A stretch of 23,286 bases of DNA from Betaproteobacteria bacterium (GTDB lineage Bacteria > Pseudomonadota > Gammaproteobacteria > Burkholderiales > SG8-41): the NCBI GenBank assembly GCA_020028375.1, contig JAHZNX010000031.1, positions 1-23,286 of the forward strand, given 5' to 3'. The translations under genes and the position numbers were made by a program. The stretch's first letter is position 1, and every line of letters starts with the position of its first letter. The notes below the pieces were generated by a model. The model saw only the letters and a list, made by a program, of their open reading frames with translations, did no database searches and was not told the origin of the DNA. Below are positions 1-7,051 of this stretch, one piece after another.

Positions 1-1383
1 GCCCCGCGTCCGTTCGATCGCGCTGGGGTCAAGCGGCGGCTCACCGTCCGTCTTGACCCGTAGTTCGATCGCGCCGAGGTCAAACGGCGACTTGTCGTCC
101 GTTTTGACCGGAATGTTAAAGCGCCGGTACTCGCCTTTCTGCATCGCCGACCCGTCGTAGACGACGCACGCGGCAACGGCCGCCTCGCCCATGGTATGGC
201 TCACGTCGAAGCATTCGATGCGGTGCGCCGATTCCGGCAGATCGAGCAGCTGCTGCAGCGCCGTCAGACGCGCTTCCTGGGTCGCCAGCGAACCCAGCGC
301 CTGGCCAGCGCCGAGCTCGGCGTTTCTTGCGGCCATCTCGAGCCACGCCTTGCGCGCGCCCGCAGGCTTGACCGCGATCTGCACCTTGTGGCCCGCGCGT
401 TCGGCGAGCAGATCCTCGAGCGGCCGTGCGTCCAGTTCCGCCCCGACCACGATCTGAGGCGGCACGCCGTGCTGGGAATAGTGCTGCAGCACGAACGCCT
501 CCAGCACCTGCTCCGGGCTGCAGTCCTCCGCATTGCGCGGGTAGAAGTTCTTGTCGCCGAGGTGCCGTCCGCCGCGGACCATCGCAAGGTTGACGCAAAC
601 GATGCCGCTTGCGCGGCCGCACGCGATCACGTCGGTATCCTCGCCCTCCCCGCTCACGAACTGCTTTTCACGCACCTTGCGCAGCGCCGTGATCTGGTCG
701 CGGTACGCAGCCGCTTCCTCGTAACGCATGCCCTCCGAGGCGGCGTTCATCCGCGCGGCCAGCCGCTCGATGACCTCGTCCTCCTTCCCTGCCAGAAACA
801 GGGCAGCGGCGGCGACGTCCTCGGCATAGGCGCTTTCACTGACCAGACCCACGCACGGCGCGGTGCAGCGCCGGATCTGGTGCAGCAGGCACGGCCGTGA
901 CCGGTTGCTGAACACGGAGTCCTCGCAGGTGCGGATGCGGAACGCCTTTTGCAGGAGCTGAATGCTCTCCCGTACCGCGCCCGCGTTGGGAAACGGCCCG
1001 TAGTAGCGGTGTCGCTTATCGAGGCTGCCGCGGTGGAATCCCAGGCGCGGAAAACGATGCCCGCTCAGCATCAAGTACGGATAGGATTTATCGTCACGAA
1101 ACAGTATGTTATAGCGTGGCGCCAGGGTCTTGATCAGGTTGTTCTCGAGCAGCAGCGCCTCGGCCTCGGAACGCGTAACGGTCGTCTCCACGGCCGCCAC
1201 CTGCTCGAGCATCAGCTGAATGCGCGGCGAGCCCCCGCCGCCGGCTTTCTGGAAATACGAGGCGACCCGCTTCTTCAGGTCGAGAGCCTTGCCGACGTAG
1301 AGCACCTCGCCCGCGCCGCTCACCATGCGGTAGACGCCGGGCAGATGCGGCAGGCTGGCGATGGTGGCGGCGGAGTCGAACAC
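1..1383 (-). CDS. uvrC: UvrABC excinuclease subunit C, 5' part (cut by window edge)
   Basis: UvrC makes both incisions around bulky DNA lesions in nucleotide excision repair, after UvrA and UvrB have loaded. I read 461 codons without a stop from a GTG at 1383; full-length UvrC is about 600 residues. The GIY-YIG nuclease domain opens the protein (PGVYRM about residues 14-19, VLYVGKALDLKKR soon after, then ALLLENNLIK). The double-cysteine segment RTCEDSVF...RPCLLHQIRRCTAPCVG follows, then the UVR motif region, and then the start of the RNase H-like endonuclease domain (IECFDVSHTMGE). The GTG start puts the GIY-YIG domain where the family has it, with AGG about 10 nt upstream. Directly after RRFNI, where homologues continue with a TPGDDYAAM-like stretch, the frame instead holds two 17-residue repeats beginning VKTD (see the repeat entry). 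The C-terminal helix-hairpin-helix part lies outside the window. Confidence 0.95.
   Translation of the reverse strand, partial: MFDSAATIASLPHLPGVYRMVSGAGEVLYVGKALDLKKRVASYFQKAGGGGSPRIQLMLEQVAAVETTVTRSEAEALLLENNLIKTLAPRYNILFRDDKSYPYLMLSGHRFPRLGFHRGSLDKRHRYYGPFPNAGAVRESIQLLQKAFRIRTCEDSVFSNRSRPCLLHQIRRCTAPCVGLVSESAYAEDVAAAALFLAGKEDEVIERLAARMNAASEGMRYEEAAAYRDQITALRKVREKQFVSGEGEDTDVIACGRASGIVCVNLAMVRGGRHLGDKNFYPRNAEDCSPEQVLEAFVLQHYSQHGVPPQIVVGAELDARPLEDLLAERAGHKVQIAVKPAGARKAWLEMAARNAELGAGQALGSLATQEARLTALQQLLDLPESAHRIECFDVSHTMGEAAVAACVVYDGSAMQKGEYRRFNIPVKTDDKSPFDLGAIELRVKTDGEPPLDPSAIERTRG
12..113. repeat. Tandem pair of 51-bp palindromic repeats inside uvrC
   Basis: Copies 12-62 and 63-113 match at 41 of 51 positions and begin with the same 12 bases. 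Each folds into the same hairpin. In copy 1, GGTCAAG/CGG/CGG (27-39) pairs with CCG/CCG/CTTGACC (44-58), leaving bulged T at 47 and 51. In copy 2, GGTCAAA/CGG/CGA (78-90) pairs with TCG/CCG/TTTGACC (95-109), with bulged T at 98 and 102. Two base pairs differ between the copies on both arms (G33-C52 versus A84-T103, and G39-C44 versus A90-T95), so pairing is preserved. Both units are a multiple of three and are read through in the uvrC frame as 17-residue peptides starting VKTD. I do not recognise the element, and no further copy is visible in the window. Confidence 0.85.
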
Positions 1384-1430
1384 GACGGGACCTGATAAAA
1401 TTACGCGCTTTTTTCGGAGAGTATGGCGAA
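1384..1430. promoter_or_regulatory. Divergent uvrC/efp control region
   Basis: Only 47 bp separate the uvrC GTG from the efp ATG, so both genes must start transcription here or further back. The AT-rich core near 1393-1402 contains TAAAAT on the plus strand (1396-1401) and TAATTTTAT on the minus strand, either of which could act as a -10 element. GGAGAG at 1416-1421 is a good ribosome binding site for efp, ending 9 nt before its ATG. I see no convincing -35 elements. Confidence 0.4.
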
Positions 1431-1997
1431 ATGGCGAAAGTCCTGGCAACCGACATCCGCGCCGGCAACCTGATCGAATTGGACAAGCGCGTGTGGCGCG
1501 TCCTCAAGTCCTATCACGTCCATGTCGGTGGCCGCGGCGGCGCCTTCATGCAGGTCGAGATGAAGGACATCGAGTCCGGCACCAAGAGGAACGAGCGCAT
1601 CCGCACCGAGGACAAGATCGAGCGCGCCTATGTCGAGCCGCGCTCCATGCAGTACCTCTACAACGACGGAGCCAGCTACGTCTTCATGGACCAGGAGACC
1701 TTCGAGCAGCTCGCGCTTCCGCAGGAGCTGCTCGAGGGGCAGTCCGGCTACCTCGTTCCCAACATCGACGTGCAGGTCAATTTTCACAATGACCGCCCGA
1801 TCGGCGTGCAGCTGCCCCCCACCGTGACGCTTACCGTGATGGAAACCGAGCCCAATCTCAGGGGCGCGACCGCAACTGGTTCCTTCAAGCCCGCCAAGAC
1901 CGACACCGGCATCACCGTGATGGTGCCGCAGTTCGTCGCGGAGGGCAGCCGCATCAACGTCAACACCGATACCGGCGAGTACATCGACCGCGCCTGA
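1431..1997 (+). CDS. efp: Translation elongation factor P
   Basis: EF-P binds between the P and E sites of the ribosome and rescues ribosomes stalled on consecutive prolines. The 188 residues cover all three beta-barrel domains: an N-terminal KOW-like domain, a central OB domain (YLYNDGASYVFMDQETFEQ) and a C-terminal OB domain ending VNTDTGEYIDRA. The start at 1431 has GGAGAG 9 nt upstream; another ATG at 1423 is out of frame. The modification-loop tip reads HVGGRGGAF, with Arg35 at the position of the E. coli lysine (K34). The surrounding sequence (GTKRNERIRTEDKIERA, FMDQETFEQ) resembles the alphaproteobacterial kind rather than the usual betaproteobacterial protein, which has SGRNAAV at the tip. 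No earP, epmA or epmB is present in the window. The gene is divergent from uvrC and convergent with nagZ. Confidence 0.95.
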   Translation: MAKVLATDIRAGNLIELDKRVWRVLKSYHVHVGGRGGAFMQVEMKDIESGTKRNERIRTEDKIERAYVEPRSMQYLYNDGASYVFMDQETFEQLALPQELLEGQSGYLVPNIDVQVNFHNDRPIGVQLPPTVTLTVMETEPNLRGATATGSFKPAKTDTGITVMVPQFVAEGSRINVNTDTGEYIDRA

Positions 1998-2045
1998 TGA
2001 GTTTCCGGCCAGATGGTCGCCTGACCATCCGCCGCTGACCATTTG

Positions 2046-2080
2046 CCCTCTCCGCTCGGGAGAGGGGGAAGGGGTGAGGG
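2046..2080. repeat. 35-bp GC-rich hairpin repeat, copy 1
   Basis: This sequence begins CCCTCTCCGCTCGGGAGAG and ends GGGGTGAGGG. It recurs at 6604-6638 with one mismatch in 35 and in the same orientation. CCCTCTCC pairs with GGAGAGGG around a 5-nt loop. It lies in the 93-bp gap between the convergent genes efp and nagZ, where a hairpin could stop transcription from either side, but there is no T-tract. Similar purine-rich intergenic repeats are common in betaproteobacterial genomes. Confidence 0.7.
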
Positions 2081-2090
2081 ATCGCGGCCG

Positions 2091-3155
2091 TCACGCGAGA
2101 GGCAACTCGCCCTCCCGCTTGCCAAGGGCCGCGACCGCCTGCAGCGCGCGGGCGTAGCGCGCGTCCTCGCGTAGCCTTGGCATGCCTCCCGCCAGTAGCC
2201 TGCCGTGCATGCGGGCAAGCCGCGCGAGGCTCACTGCCGGCATCGCATAGCCCAGGTTGTCGAGCAGGTCGTCCACTGCCTGCGGACTGTTGCAGAGCAA
2301 AACCATGTCGCAACCGGCGCCGAGCGCCGCCCGGGCGCGTTCCGTCACGCCGCCCGCACCACGGGCTCCTTCCATGCTCAGATCATCGCTGAAGATCACG
2401 CCGTCGAATCCGAGCCTTCCGCGCAACACCTGCTTGAGCCACACCGTTGAGTATCCCGCCGGCCGGTCGTCCACCTTCGGATAGATCACGTGGGCGGGCA
2501 TGATGCCGCCGAGCCCTGCCTCGATCAAGCGCCGGAACGGCACCAGGTCCGCTGCCTCGATCGCCTCGTAGGTCCGCTCGTCGACCGGCACCTCGTGGTG
2601 CGAATCGGCGCTCACGTGCCCGTGCCCGGGAAAATGCTTGCCAACCCCGTTCATGCCCGCCTGCCGGAATCCGTGGAGCACCGCGCGCGCGAGTTCCCCG
2701 ATCACGCGCGGGTCGGAATGGAATGCCCGGTCGCCGATCACGCTGCTCGCGCCCCGGTCGATATCCAGCACCGGCGCGAGGCTGAGGTCCACCCCGTGCG
2801 CGAGCAGCTCGGTGGCCAGCACGAAGCCCACCTCCTGGGCCAGTTGCCGCGCCTCCTGCTGCGCATGGTCCCAGGCCCAGCCGAGCTCGCGCATGGCGGG
2901 GAGCGCCGCGAAGCCGTCGCGGAAACGCTGCACCCTCCCGCCCTCGTGATCGACCGCGATGACGAGCGGCGGGTTGCGCAGCGCGTGGATCTCCTCGGTC
3001 AGCCCGGCGAGCTGCCCCGCGCTGAGGTAGTTGCGGGTGAACAAAATCACCCCGCCCGCGAGGGGATGGATGAGCCGCCTGCGGTCCGCGTCGGTGACAT
3101 GGGTCCCTTCGACGTCGAGCATCACGGGGCCGAGCGGGATGCTGCGCGTCGTCAC
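2091..3155 (-). CDS. nagZ: Beta-N-acetylhexosaminidase, GH3 family (cytoplasmic peptidoglycan recycling)
   Basis: NagZ removes the N-acetylglucosamine from GlcNAc-anhydroMurNAc-peptides in the cytoplasm during cell-wall recycling. The 354 residues include DHEGGRVQR (about 69-77), KHFPGHG (173-179) followed by the DSHHEVP loop that carries the catalytic His (about 184-190), and FSDDLSM (255-261) with the nucleophilic aspartate. There is no signal peptide, as expected for the cytoplasmic enzyme. Its start overlaps the acpS stop by 4 bp, which suggests translational coupling, and it is the last gene of the minus-strand cluster. Confidence 0.96.
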   Translation of the reverse strand: MTTRSIPLGPVMLDVEGTHVTDADRRRLIHPLAGGVILFTRNYLSAGQLAGLTEEIHALRNPPLVIAVDHEGGRVQRFRDGFAALPAMRELGWAWDHAQQEARQLAQEVGFVLATELLAHGVDLSLAPVLDIDRGASSVIGDRAFHSDPRVIGELARAVLHGFRQAGMNGVGKHFPGHGHVSADSHHEVPVDERTYEAIEAADLVPFRRLIEAGLGGIMPAHVIYPKVDDRPAGYSTVWLKQVLRGRLGFDGVIFSDDLSMEGARGAGGVTERARAALGAGCDMVLLCNSPQAVDDLLDNLGYAMPAVSLARLARMHGRLLAGGMPRLREDARYARALQAVAALGKREGELPLA

Positions 3156-3532
3156 TCCGCCTCCAGCACCACACAGGCACAGGCAAGGCTCATCTCGTCG
3201 CTGAGGGTCAGGTGATGCCTGACGATGCCGCGGCTCGAAACCAGCCGCTCCAGGTTCGGGTGAAACGCGAACCCGGGCTTGCCCGACCTCTCCTGGACTA
3301 CGCTAATGCACTGCAGCGTCACCGGGTAGCGGAAGCCGGTTCCCATCGCCTTGGAAAAGGCCTCCTTCGCCGCGAACCGGTTCGCGAGGAACAGCACCGG
3401 TCTGGCCGTCCGGAGATAGCCTGGCCACTCGAGCGGCGTCAGCACACGCCGGGCGAAGCGCTCGCCGTACTTCTCCCGCAACCGCGCGATGCGCTGGGTC
3501 TCCACAAGATCGATGCCGATGCCGAGAATCAT
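3152..3532 (-). CDS. acpS: Holo-[acyl-carrier-protein] synthase
   Basis: AcpS transfers 4'-phosphopantetheine from CoA to the serine of acyl carrier protein, switching on fatty-acid synthesis. The protein is 126 residues, typical for the trimeric AcpS type. The Mg-binding aspartate is in GIDLVE (Asp8) and the second signature is RFAAKEAFSKAMGTG, with Glu57. Its start overlaps the pdxJ stop by 4 bp and its end overlaps the nagZ start by 4 bp, so these genes are probably translated in a coupled way. The pdxJ-acpS pairing is conserved across many proteobacteria. Confidence 0.96.
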   Translation of the reverse strand: MILGIGIDLVETQRIARLREKYGERFARRVLTPLEWPGYLRTARPVLFLANRFAAKEAFSKAMGTGFRYPVTLQCISVVQERSGKPGFAFHPNLERLVSSRGIVRHHLTLSDEMSLACACVVLEAE

Positions 3533-4251
3533 CGCGCGGACTCGAGCAGGCCCTTCATCTCGCGCACGGCCCGACCCATGCCCACGAACACGGCCCTGGC
3601 GACGATGGCGTGGCCGATGTTGAGCTCGCCGATCTGGGCAATCGCGGCGATCGGCTTGACGTTGTCGTAATTGAGCCCGTGTCCGGCATTCACTCGCAGG
3701 CCGCTTTCCGCCGCATATTCCGCGGCGGCGCGGACCTTCTCGAGCTCCCGCCGCCTGCTTCCCGCACCACCGGCTCCGGCGTAACCCCCGGTATGCAGCT
3801 CGATTACGGGCGCGCCCGTTTTCAGCGCGGCATCGATCTGGCGGCGGTCAGCGTCGATGAACAGCGACACCCGGATGCCCGCCGCAGCGAGCTCCCGGCA
3901 CGCCCGCCCGACGCGCCTCAATGCGCCCGCCACGTCGAGTCCGCCCTCGGTGGTGAGCTCGGCGCGCCGCTCCGGCACCAGACAGACGTCATGGGGGCGC
4001 ACGCGCCTGGCGAACGCGATCATTTCCGGGGTCACCGCCGCTTCCAGATTCATCCGCGTCCGCAACGCCTTGCGCAGGACGACGACGTCGTGGTCCTGGA
4101 TGTGCCTGCGGTCCTCGCGCAGGTGCAGTGTGATGTAATCGGCCCCCCCATCCTCGGCGGCGCGCGCCGCTTCCAGGGGGCTCGGATACTCCGTCCCCCG
4201 TGCCTGCCGCAGGGTGGCGACGTGATCGATATTGACGCCCAGCAGAATCAT
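3529..4251 (-). CDS. pdxJ: Pyridoxine 5'-phosphate synthase
   Basis: PdxJ condenses 1-deoxy-xylulose 5-phosphate with 3-amino-2-oxopropyl phosphate to form pyridoxine 5'-phosphate, the last ring-forming step of the DXP-dependent vitamin B6 pathway. The 240-residue TIM barrel has the family motifs: LGVNIDHVATLRQARGT at the N-terminus, ITLHLREDRRHIQD (His43, Arg45, His50), MNLEAAV (Glu70), VCLVPERR, TTEGGLDV and VNAGHGLNYDN. It is full length. It overlaps both recO and acpS by 4 bp. Confidence 0.97.
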   Translation of the reverse strand: MILLGVNIDHVATLRQARGTEYPSPLEAARAAEDGGADYITLHLREDRRHIQDHDVVVLRKALRTRMNLEAAVTPEMIAFARRVRPHDVCLVPERRAELTTEGGLDVAGALRRVGRACRELAAAGIRVSLFIDADRRQIDAALKTGAPVIELHTGGYAGAGGAGSRRRELEKVRAAAEYAAESGLRVNAGHGLNYDNVKPIAAIAQIGELNIGHAIVARAVFVGMGRAVREMKGLLESAR

Positions 4252-4970
4252 AATTCTTGCAGATCGCGCAAGAGCTGCCGGGTGTGCAGGACCTGGTTGC
4301 CGAGGCAGTGGTTGATCAGCGTCCGCATCAAGAGCTTGCTCTGTTGCTGCGTCGCCGCGCTGGTAAAAACGCCGGACTGCATGTCGAGCAGTGTCTGGCC
4401 CGACAATTCTACCCCGTTCCGCGGGGCGCCGGCCGCGCCGACCGGGCCGCGCTCGACGACGTAGACGTAGCTCTCCTCGCGCGCGACCGGCGAGCCGCGC
4501 TCGACGTCACGATCGAGTATGACCGCGTAACCGAGCTCGCGCAGCAGGCACATCTCGAATCGCCGCAGCACCGCCGCCCGCTCGCCGTCGTCTGCGAGCG
4601 CTGCGAGCGTTTCTTCGTAGACCAGGAACAGCTGCTCGTGCGGATCGTCGCGCGCAAGCAGCTTCAGCAGCAGCTCGTTGAGATAGAACCCGCAGATCAG
4701 CGCCTCGCCCTTGAGCGGGCAGTAGGCGCCGCGCCACTCGGCCCGCGTCAGCGTGCCCAGCTCGCCGCGCCCGCTCCATGACAGGAGCAGCGGCTGGAAC
4801 GAGAGCAGGACCCCGCGCAGCGCCGATTTCGGCCGCCGCGCGCCGCGCGCCATCAGCGCCACCCGGCCGTGGTCGCGCGTGTAGGCTTCCACGATCAGGC
4901 TGGTCTCGCGATACGCGTAGCTGTGCAGCACGAATGCGGGTTGCGCGTCGCGCCGGAGCTTCTCCCTCAT
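4248..4970 (-). CDS. recO: DNA repair and recombination protein RecO
   Basis: RecO works with RecR to load RecA onto SSB-coated single-stranded DNA in the RecF pathway and can anneal complementary strands. The 240 residues match the family, especially the OB-fold N-terminus (FVLHSYAYRETSLIVEAYTRDHGRVALMARGARRPKSALRG, within residues 13-53) and LLLSWSGRGELGTLTRAEW. The middle part contains the helical segment with GFYLNELLLKLLARDDPHEQLF. The gene lies 17 bp after era and overlaps pdxJ by 4 bp, the usual era-recO-pdxJ order. Confidence 0.94.
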   Translation of the reverse strand: MREKLRRDAQPAFVLHSYAYRETSLIVEAYTRDHGRVALMARGARRPKSALRGVLLSFQPLLLSWSGRGELGTLTRAEWRGAYCPLKGEALICGFYLNELLLKLLARDDPHEQLFLVYEETLAALADDGERAAVLRRFEMCLLRELGYAVILDRDVERGSPVAREESYVYVVERGPVGAAGAPRNGVELSGQTLLDMQSGVFTSAATQQQSKLLMRTLINHCLGNQVLHTRQLLRDLQEL

Positions 4971-4987
4971 CCGCCCGCCCTCATCCC

Positions 4988-5902
4988 TCAGTCATCGAAG
5001 CCCATGCGCCTGAGCGTGGCTGCGCTCTCCGCCCAGCCGCGGCTCACCTTCACCCAGACCTCCAGGAACACCTTGCTGCCGAACAGCCGTTCCATATCCC
5101 GGCGCGCCTGCGAGGCGATCGTTTTCAGCTGCTTGCCGCCCTTGCCGATCACGATGGCTTTCTGGCTTTTCTTGTCCACCACGATCGAGGCGTGGATGGT
5201 GCGCAGGCCGCCCTCCTGCCGGAAGCGGTCGATCTCGACGGTCGAGGCGTACGGCAGCTCCTCGCCGAGCAAGCGGAACAGCTTCTCCCGCAGCAACTCC
5301 GCTGCCAGGAACCTCTCGTTGACTGTAGTGATGTCATCCGCGTCGTGCACCGGCGGCCCTTCGGGCAGCAGCGCGACGATCACGTCGAGCAACTCGCTCA
5401 CCTGCCAGCCCTTCGTCGCCGAAATCGGGATGATCGCCTCGAACGCGCGCAGCCCCGCAAGCCGGGAAATGAACGGAAGCAGGAGATTTCTGTCCCGGAC
5501 GCTGTCCGTCTTGTTGATGGCGAGGATCACCGCGCGGCGCCCGGCCAGCAGCGCCGCGACGGCCGCGTCGCGCTCGCCGTATTGCAGGGCTTCCACCAAC
5601 CATACGACGGCGTCGACGTCCTGCAGCCCGGCCGTCACGCCGCGGTTCATGGCGCTGTTCAGGGCGGATCGATATTCCGTCTGGTAGCCCGGGGTGTCGA
5701 CGAACACGATTTGCGCGTCCGGGCGCGTGACGATGCCGGTCAGGCGCTGGCGCGTTGTCTGCGGACGGCCGGAGGTGATGCTCAACTTGCAGCCGACCAG
5801 GCGGTTGAGCAGCGTCGATTTGCCGACGTTGGGCCGTCCCACCAGCGCCACGCGGCCGGCACGGTGCACCGCTCCGGCTTCAGGCGCGGCTTGCACGCTC
5901 AT
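4988..5902 (-). CDS. era: GTPase Era
   Basis: Era is an essential GTPase that binds the 3' end of 16S rRNA and checks maturation of the 30S subunit. All G motifs are visible: GRPNVGKS (G1, about 22-29), TSGRPQTTRQ (G2), DTPG (G3, about 69-72), NKTD (G4, about 130-133) and SATKG (G5, about 160). The C-terminal KH domain carries VIGKGGKQLK around 250-259. The chosen ATG overlaps the end of rnc by 23 bp; a later start would cut into the GTPase domain. The rnc-era pairing is a conserved operon. Confidence 0.97.
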   Translation of the reverse strand: MSVQAAPEAGAVHRAGRVALVGRPNVGKSTLLNRLVGCKLSITSGRPQTTRQRLTGIVTRPDAQIVFVDTPGYQTEYRSALNSAMNRGVTAGLQDVDAVVWLVEALQYGERDAAVAALLAGRRAVILAINKTDSVRDRNLLLPFISRLAGLRAFEAIIPISATKGWQVSELLDVIVALLPEGPPVHDADDITTVNERFLAAELLREKLFRLLGEELPYASTVEIDRFRQEGGLRTIHASIVVDKKSQKAIVIGKGGKQLKTIASQARRDMERLFGSKVFLEVWVKVSRGWAESAATLRRMGFDD

Positions 5903-6551
5903 AGGCCTGCCGCGCCGCCTCCTGCTCGGCGCTGCGACGGCTCGCGCCCTCCCCCAGCGAGCGGATCCCGAGCTCGGAGATCACGCATTCGACCTGAAAC
6001 TGCTGCTGGTGCGCCTCGCCGCGCGTCGCCACCACCGCGTATTGCGGCAGCGCGAGCTTCCGCCCCTGCAGATATTCCTGCAACAGGGTCTTGGGATCCT
6101 TCCCCGAGACTGCGGGGTCGATGGCATCGATGACGCCGCCCAGCAGGACGCGCACCACATTGCGCGCCGCGGTGAAGCCGCCGTCCAGGAACGCCGCGCC
6201 GACCACCGCTTCCACCGCGTCGGCGAGTATGGAGGGTCGTCGCGCCCCGCCACTCTTCAGCTCTCCCTCGCCCAGCCGCAGCCGCGCGCCAAAGGCGAAT
6301 TGCTGCGCGCTGGCGGCAAGCGACTGCTGGTTGACCAGGTTCGCGCGCAGCCGCGACAGCTCGCCTTCGGGAAGGTCGGGGAACTTGTGATACAGCTCGA
6401 GCGCCACCACGCAGTTGAGCACGCTGTCGCCGAGATACTCCAGGCGCTCGTTGTGAGCGGGGCCGTAGCTGCGGTGGGTCAGTGCCCGCCGCAGCAGTTC
6501 CGGGTCGGAGAAGCGGTGACCGATCGCGAGGTCGAGCTCTCCCGGTTCCAT
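5880..6551 (-). CDS. rnc: Ribonuclease III
   Basis: RNase III cuts double-stranded RNA, releasing 16S and 23S rRNA precursors and processing some mRNAs. The catalytic domain has the signature NERLEYLGDSVL (about 34-45, with Glu38 and Asp42) and the second acidic pair in ADAVEAVVGAAFLDGG (Asp111, Glu114). A double-stranded RNA-binding domain starts at DPKTLLQEYLQGRKL (about 153) and runs to the end. The length of 223 is normal. The upstream leader contains two hairpins (listed separately), which matters because RNase III controls its own mRNA in E. coli by cutting a leader hairpin. The gene ends inside era. Confidence 0.97.
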   Translation of the reverse strand: MEPGELDLAIGHRFSDPELLRRALTHRSYGPAHNERLEYLGDSVLNCVVALELYHKFPDLPEGELSRLRANLVNQQSLAASAQQFAFGARLRLGEGELKSGGARRPSILADAVEAVVGAAFLDGGFTAARNVVRVLLGGVIDAIDPAVSGKDPKTLLQEYLQGRKLALPQYAVVATRGEAHQQQFQVECVISELGIRSLGEGASRRSAEQEAARQAYERASRA

Positions 6552-6564
6552 TACCGGTCATTGC

Positions 6565-6588
6565 GGAAATAGCTCATACACTATTTCC
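6565..6588. promoter_or_regulatory. Hairpin in the rnc leader
   Basis: GGAAATAG (6565-6572) and CTATTTCC (6581-6588) form a perfect 8-bp stem with an 8-nt loop. The hairpin ends 13 nt upstream of the rnc start codon on the minus strand. Together with the GC-rich repeat hairpin at 6604-6638 it makes the leader strongly structured. A processing site for RNase III itself is possible by analogy with E. coli, but nothing in the sequence proves it. Confidence 0.5.
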
Positions 6589-6603
6589 CCAACTGTACTT
6601 TTC

Positions 6604-6638
6604 CCCTCTCGGCTCGGGAGAGGGGGAAGGGGTGAGGG
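6604..6638. repeat. 35-bp GC-rich hairpin repeat, copy 2
   Basis: This is the second copy of the element at 2046-2080, with 34 of 35 positions identical and the same orientation. The one difference (G at 6611 for C at 2053) falls at the top of the stem, leaving CCCTCTC paired with GAGAGGG. It sits in the 131-bp gap between the end of the DUF4845 gene and the start of rnc, inside the minus-strand cluster. Confidence 0.7.
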
Positions 6639-6682
6639 TCGAACGGCGCACATCATTTACTCGAAGCCTGATTGACGGCCCC

Positions 6683-7039
6683 CTATTTGCCGGACGTCGG
6701 GTAGTAATCCATGCAAGCCCGGATGTTGAACACGATCGGCACGCACACCGAGTACTCGAAGCTCAGCACGACGCGGTCCCCGGTCTTGGTGATGATGATG
6801 TCCCTGGCCTTCACCGAGCTGATGTTCTCGATCGCCGAGCGCCGGTCGAACAGATCCTCCACGACACGGCGCACGCCGGAGCGCCCCTCGGGATCGTTGG
6901 CGACGGCCTTCAACTGCGCCTGGATGGACAGGAACTCGATATAGGGCGGGCCGATCTTGAAGAGCAGCAGCGCGGCGAACACCGCCACCACCGACCACAT
7001 CAGGAAGCCCGACAAGGTGATGCCTTTCTGTCTACGCAT
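6683..7039 (-). CDS. DUF4845 family membrane-anchored protein
   Basis: This 118-residue protein belongs to the family commonly found between lepB and rnc in beta- and gammaproteobacteria; no function is established that I know of. The N-terminus resembles a type IV pilin leader: KGITLSGFLMW followed by a hydrophobic helix (about residues 9-28), then the family hallmark KIGPPYIEF. The rest is predicted to be periplasmic. It starts 12 bp after the lepB stop, so it is probably cotranscribed. I leave the gene symbol empty because the family has no settled name. Confidence 0.85.
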   Translation of the reverse strand: MRRQKGITLSGFLMWSVVAVFAALLLFKIGPPYIEFLSIQAQLKAVANDPEGRSGVRRVVEDLFDRRSAIENISSVKARDIIITKTGDRVVLSFEYSVCVPIVFNIRACMDYYPTSGK

Positions 7040-7051
7040 GGTCCGTCCTTC

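Noticed and set aside
1423..1447. ATG at 1423 as the efp start (ATGGCGAA occurs twice in a row)
   Set aside because: It is out of frame with EF-P; the second ATG at 1431 has the right spacing to GGAGAG and the family N-terminus.
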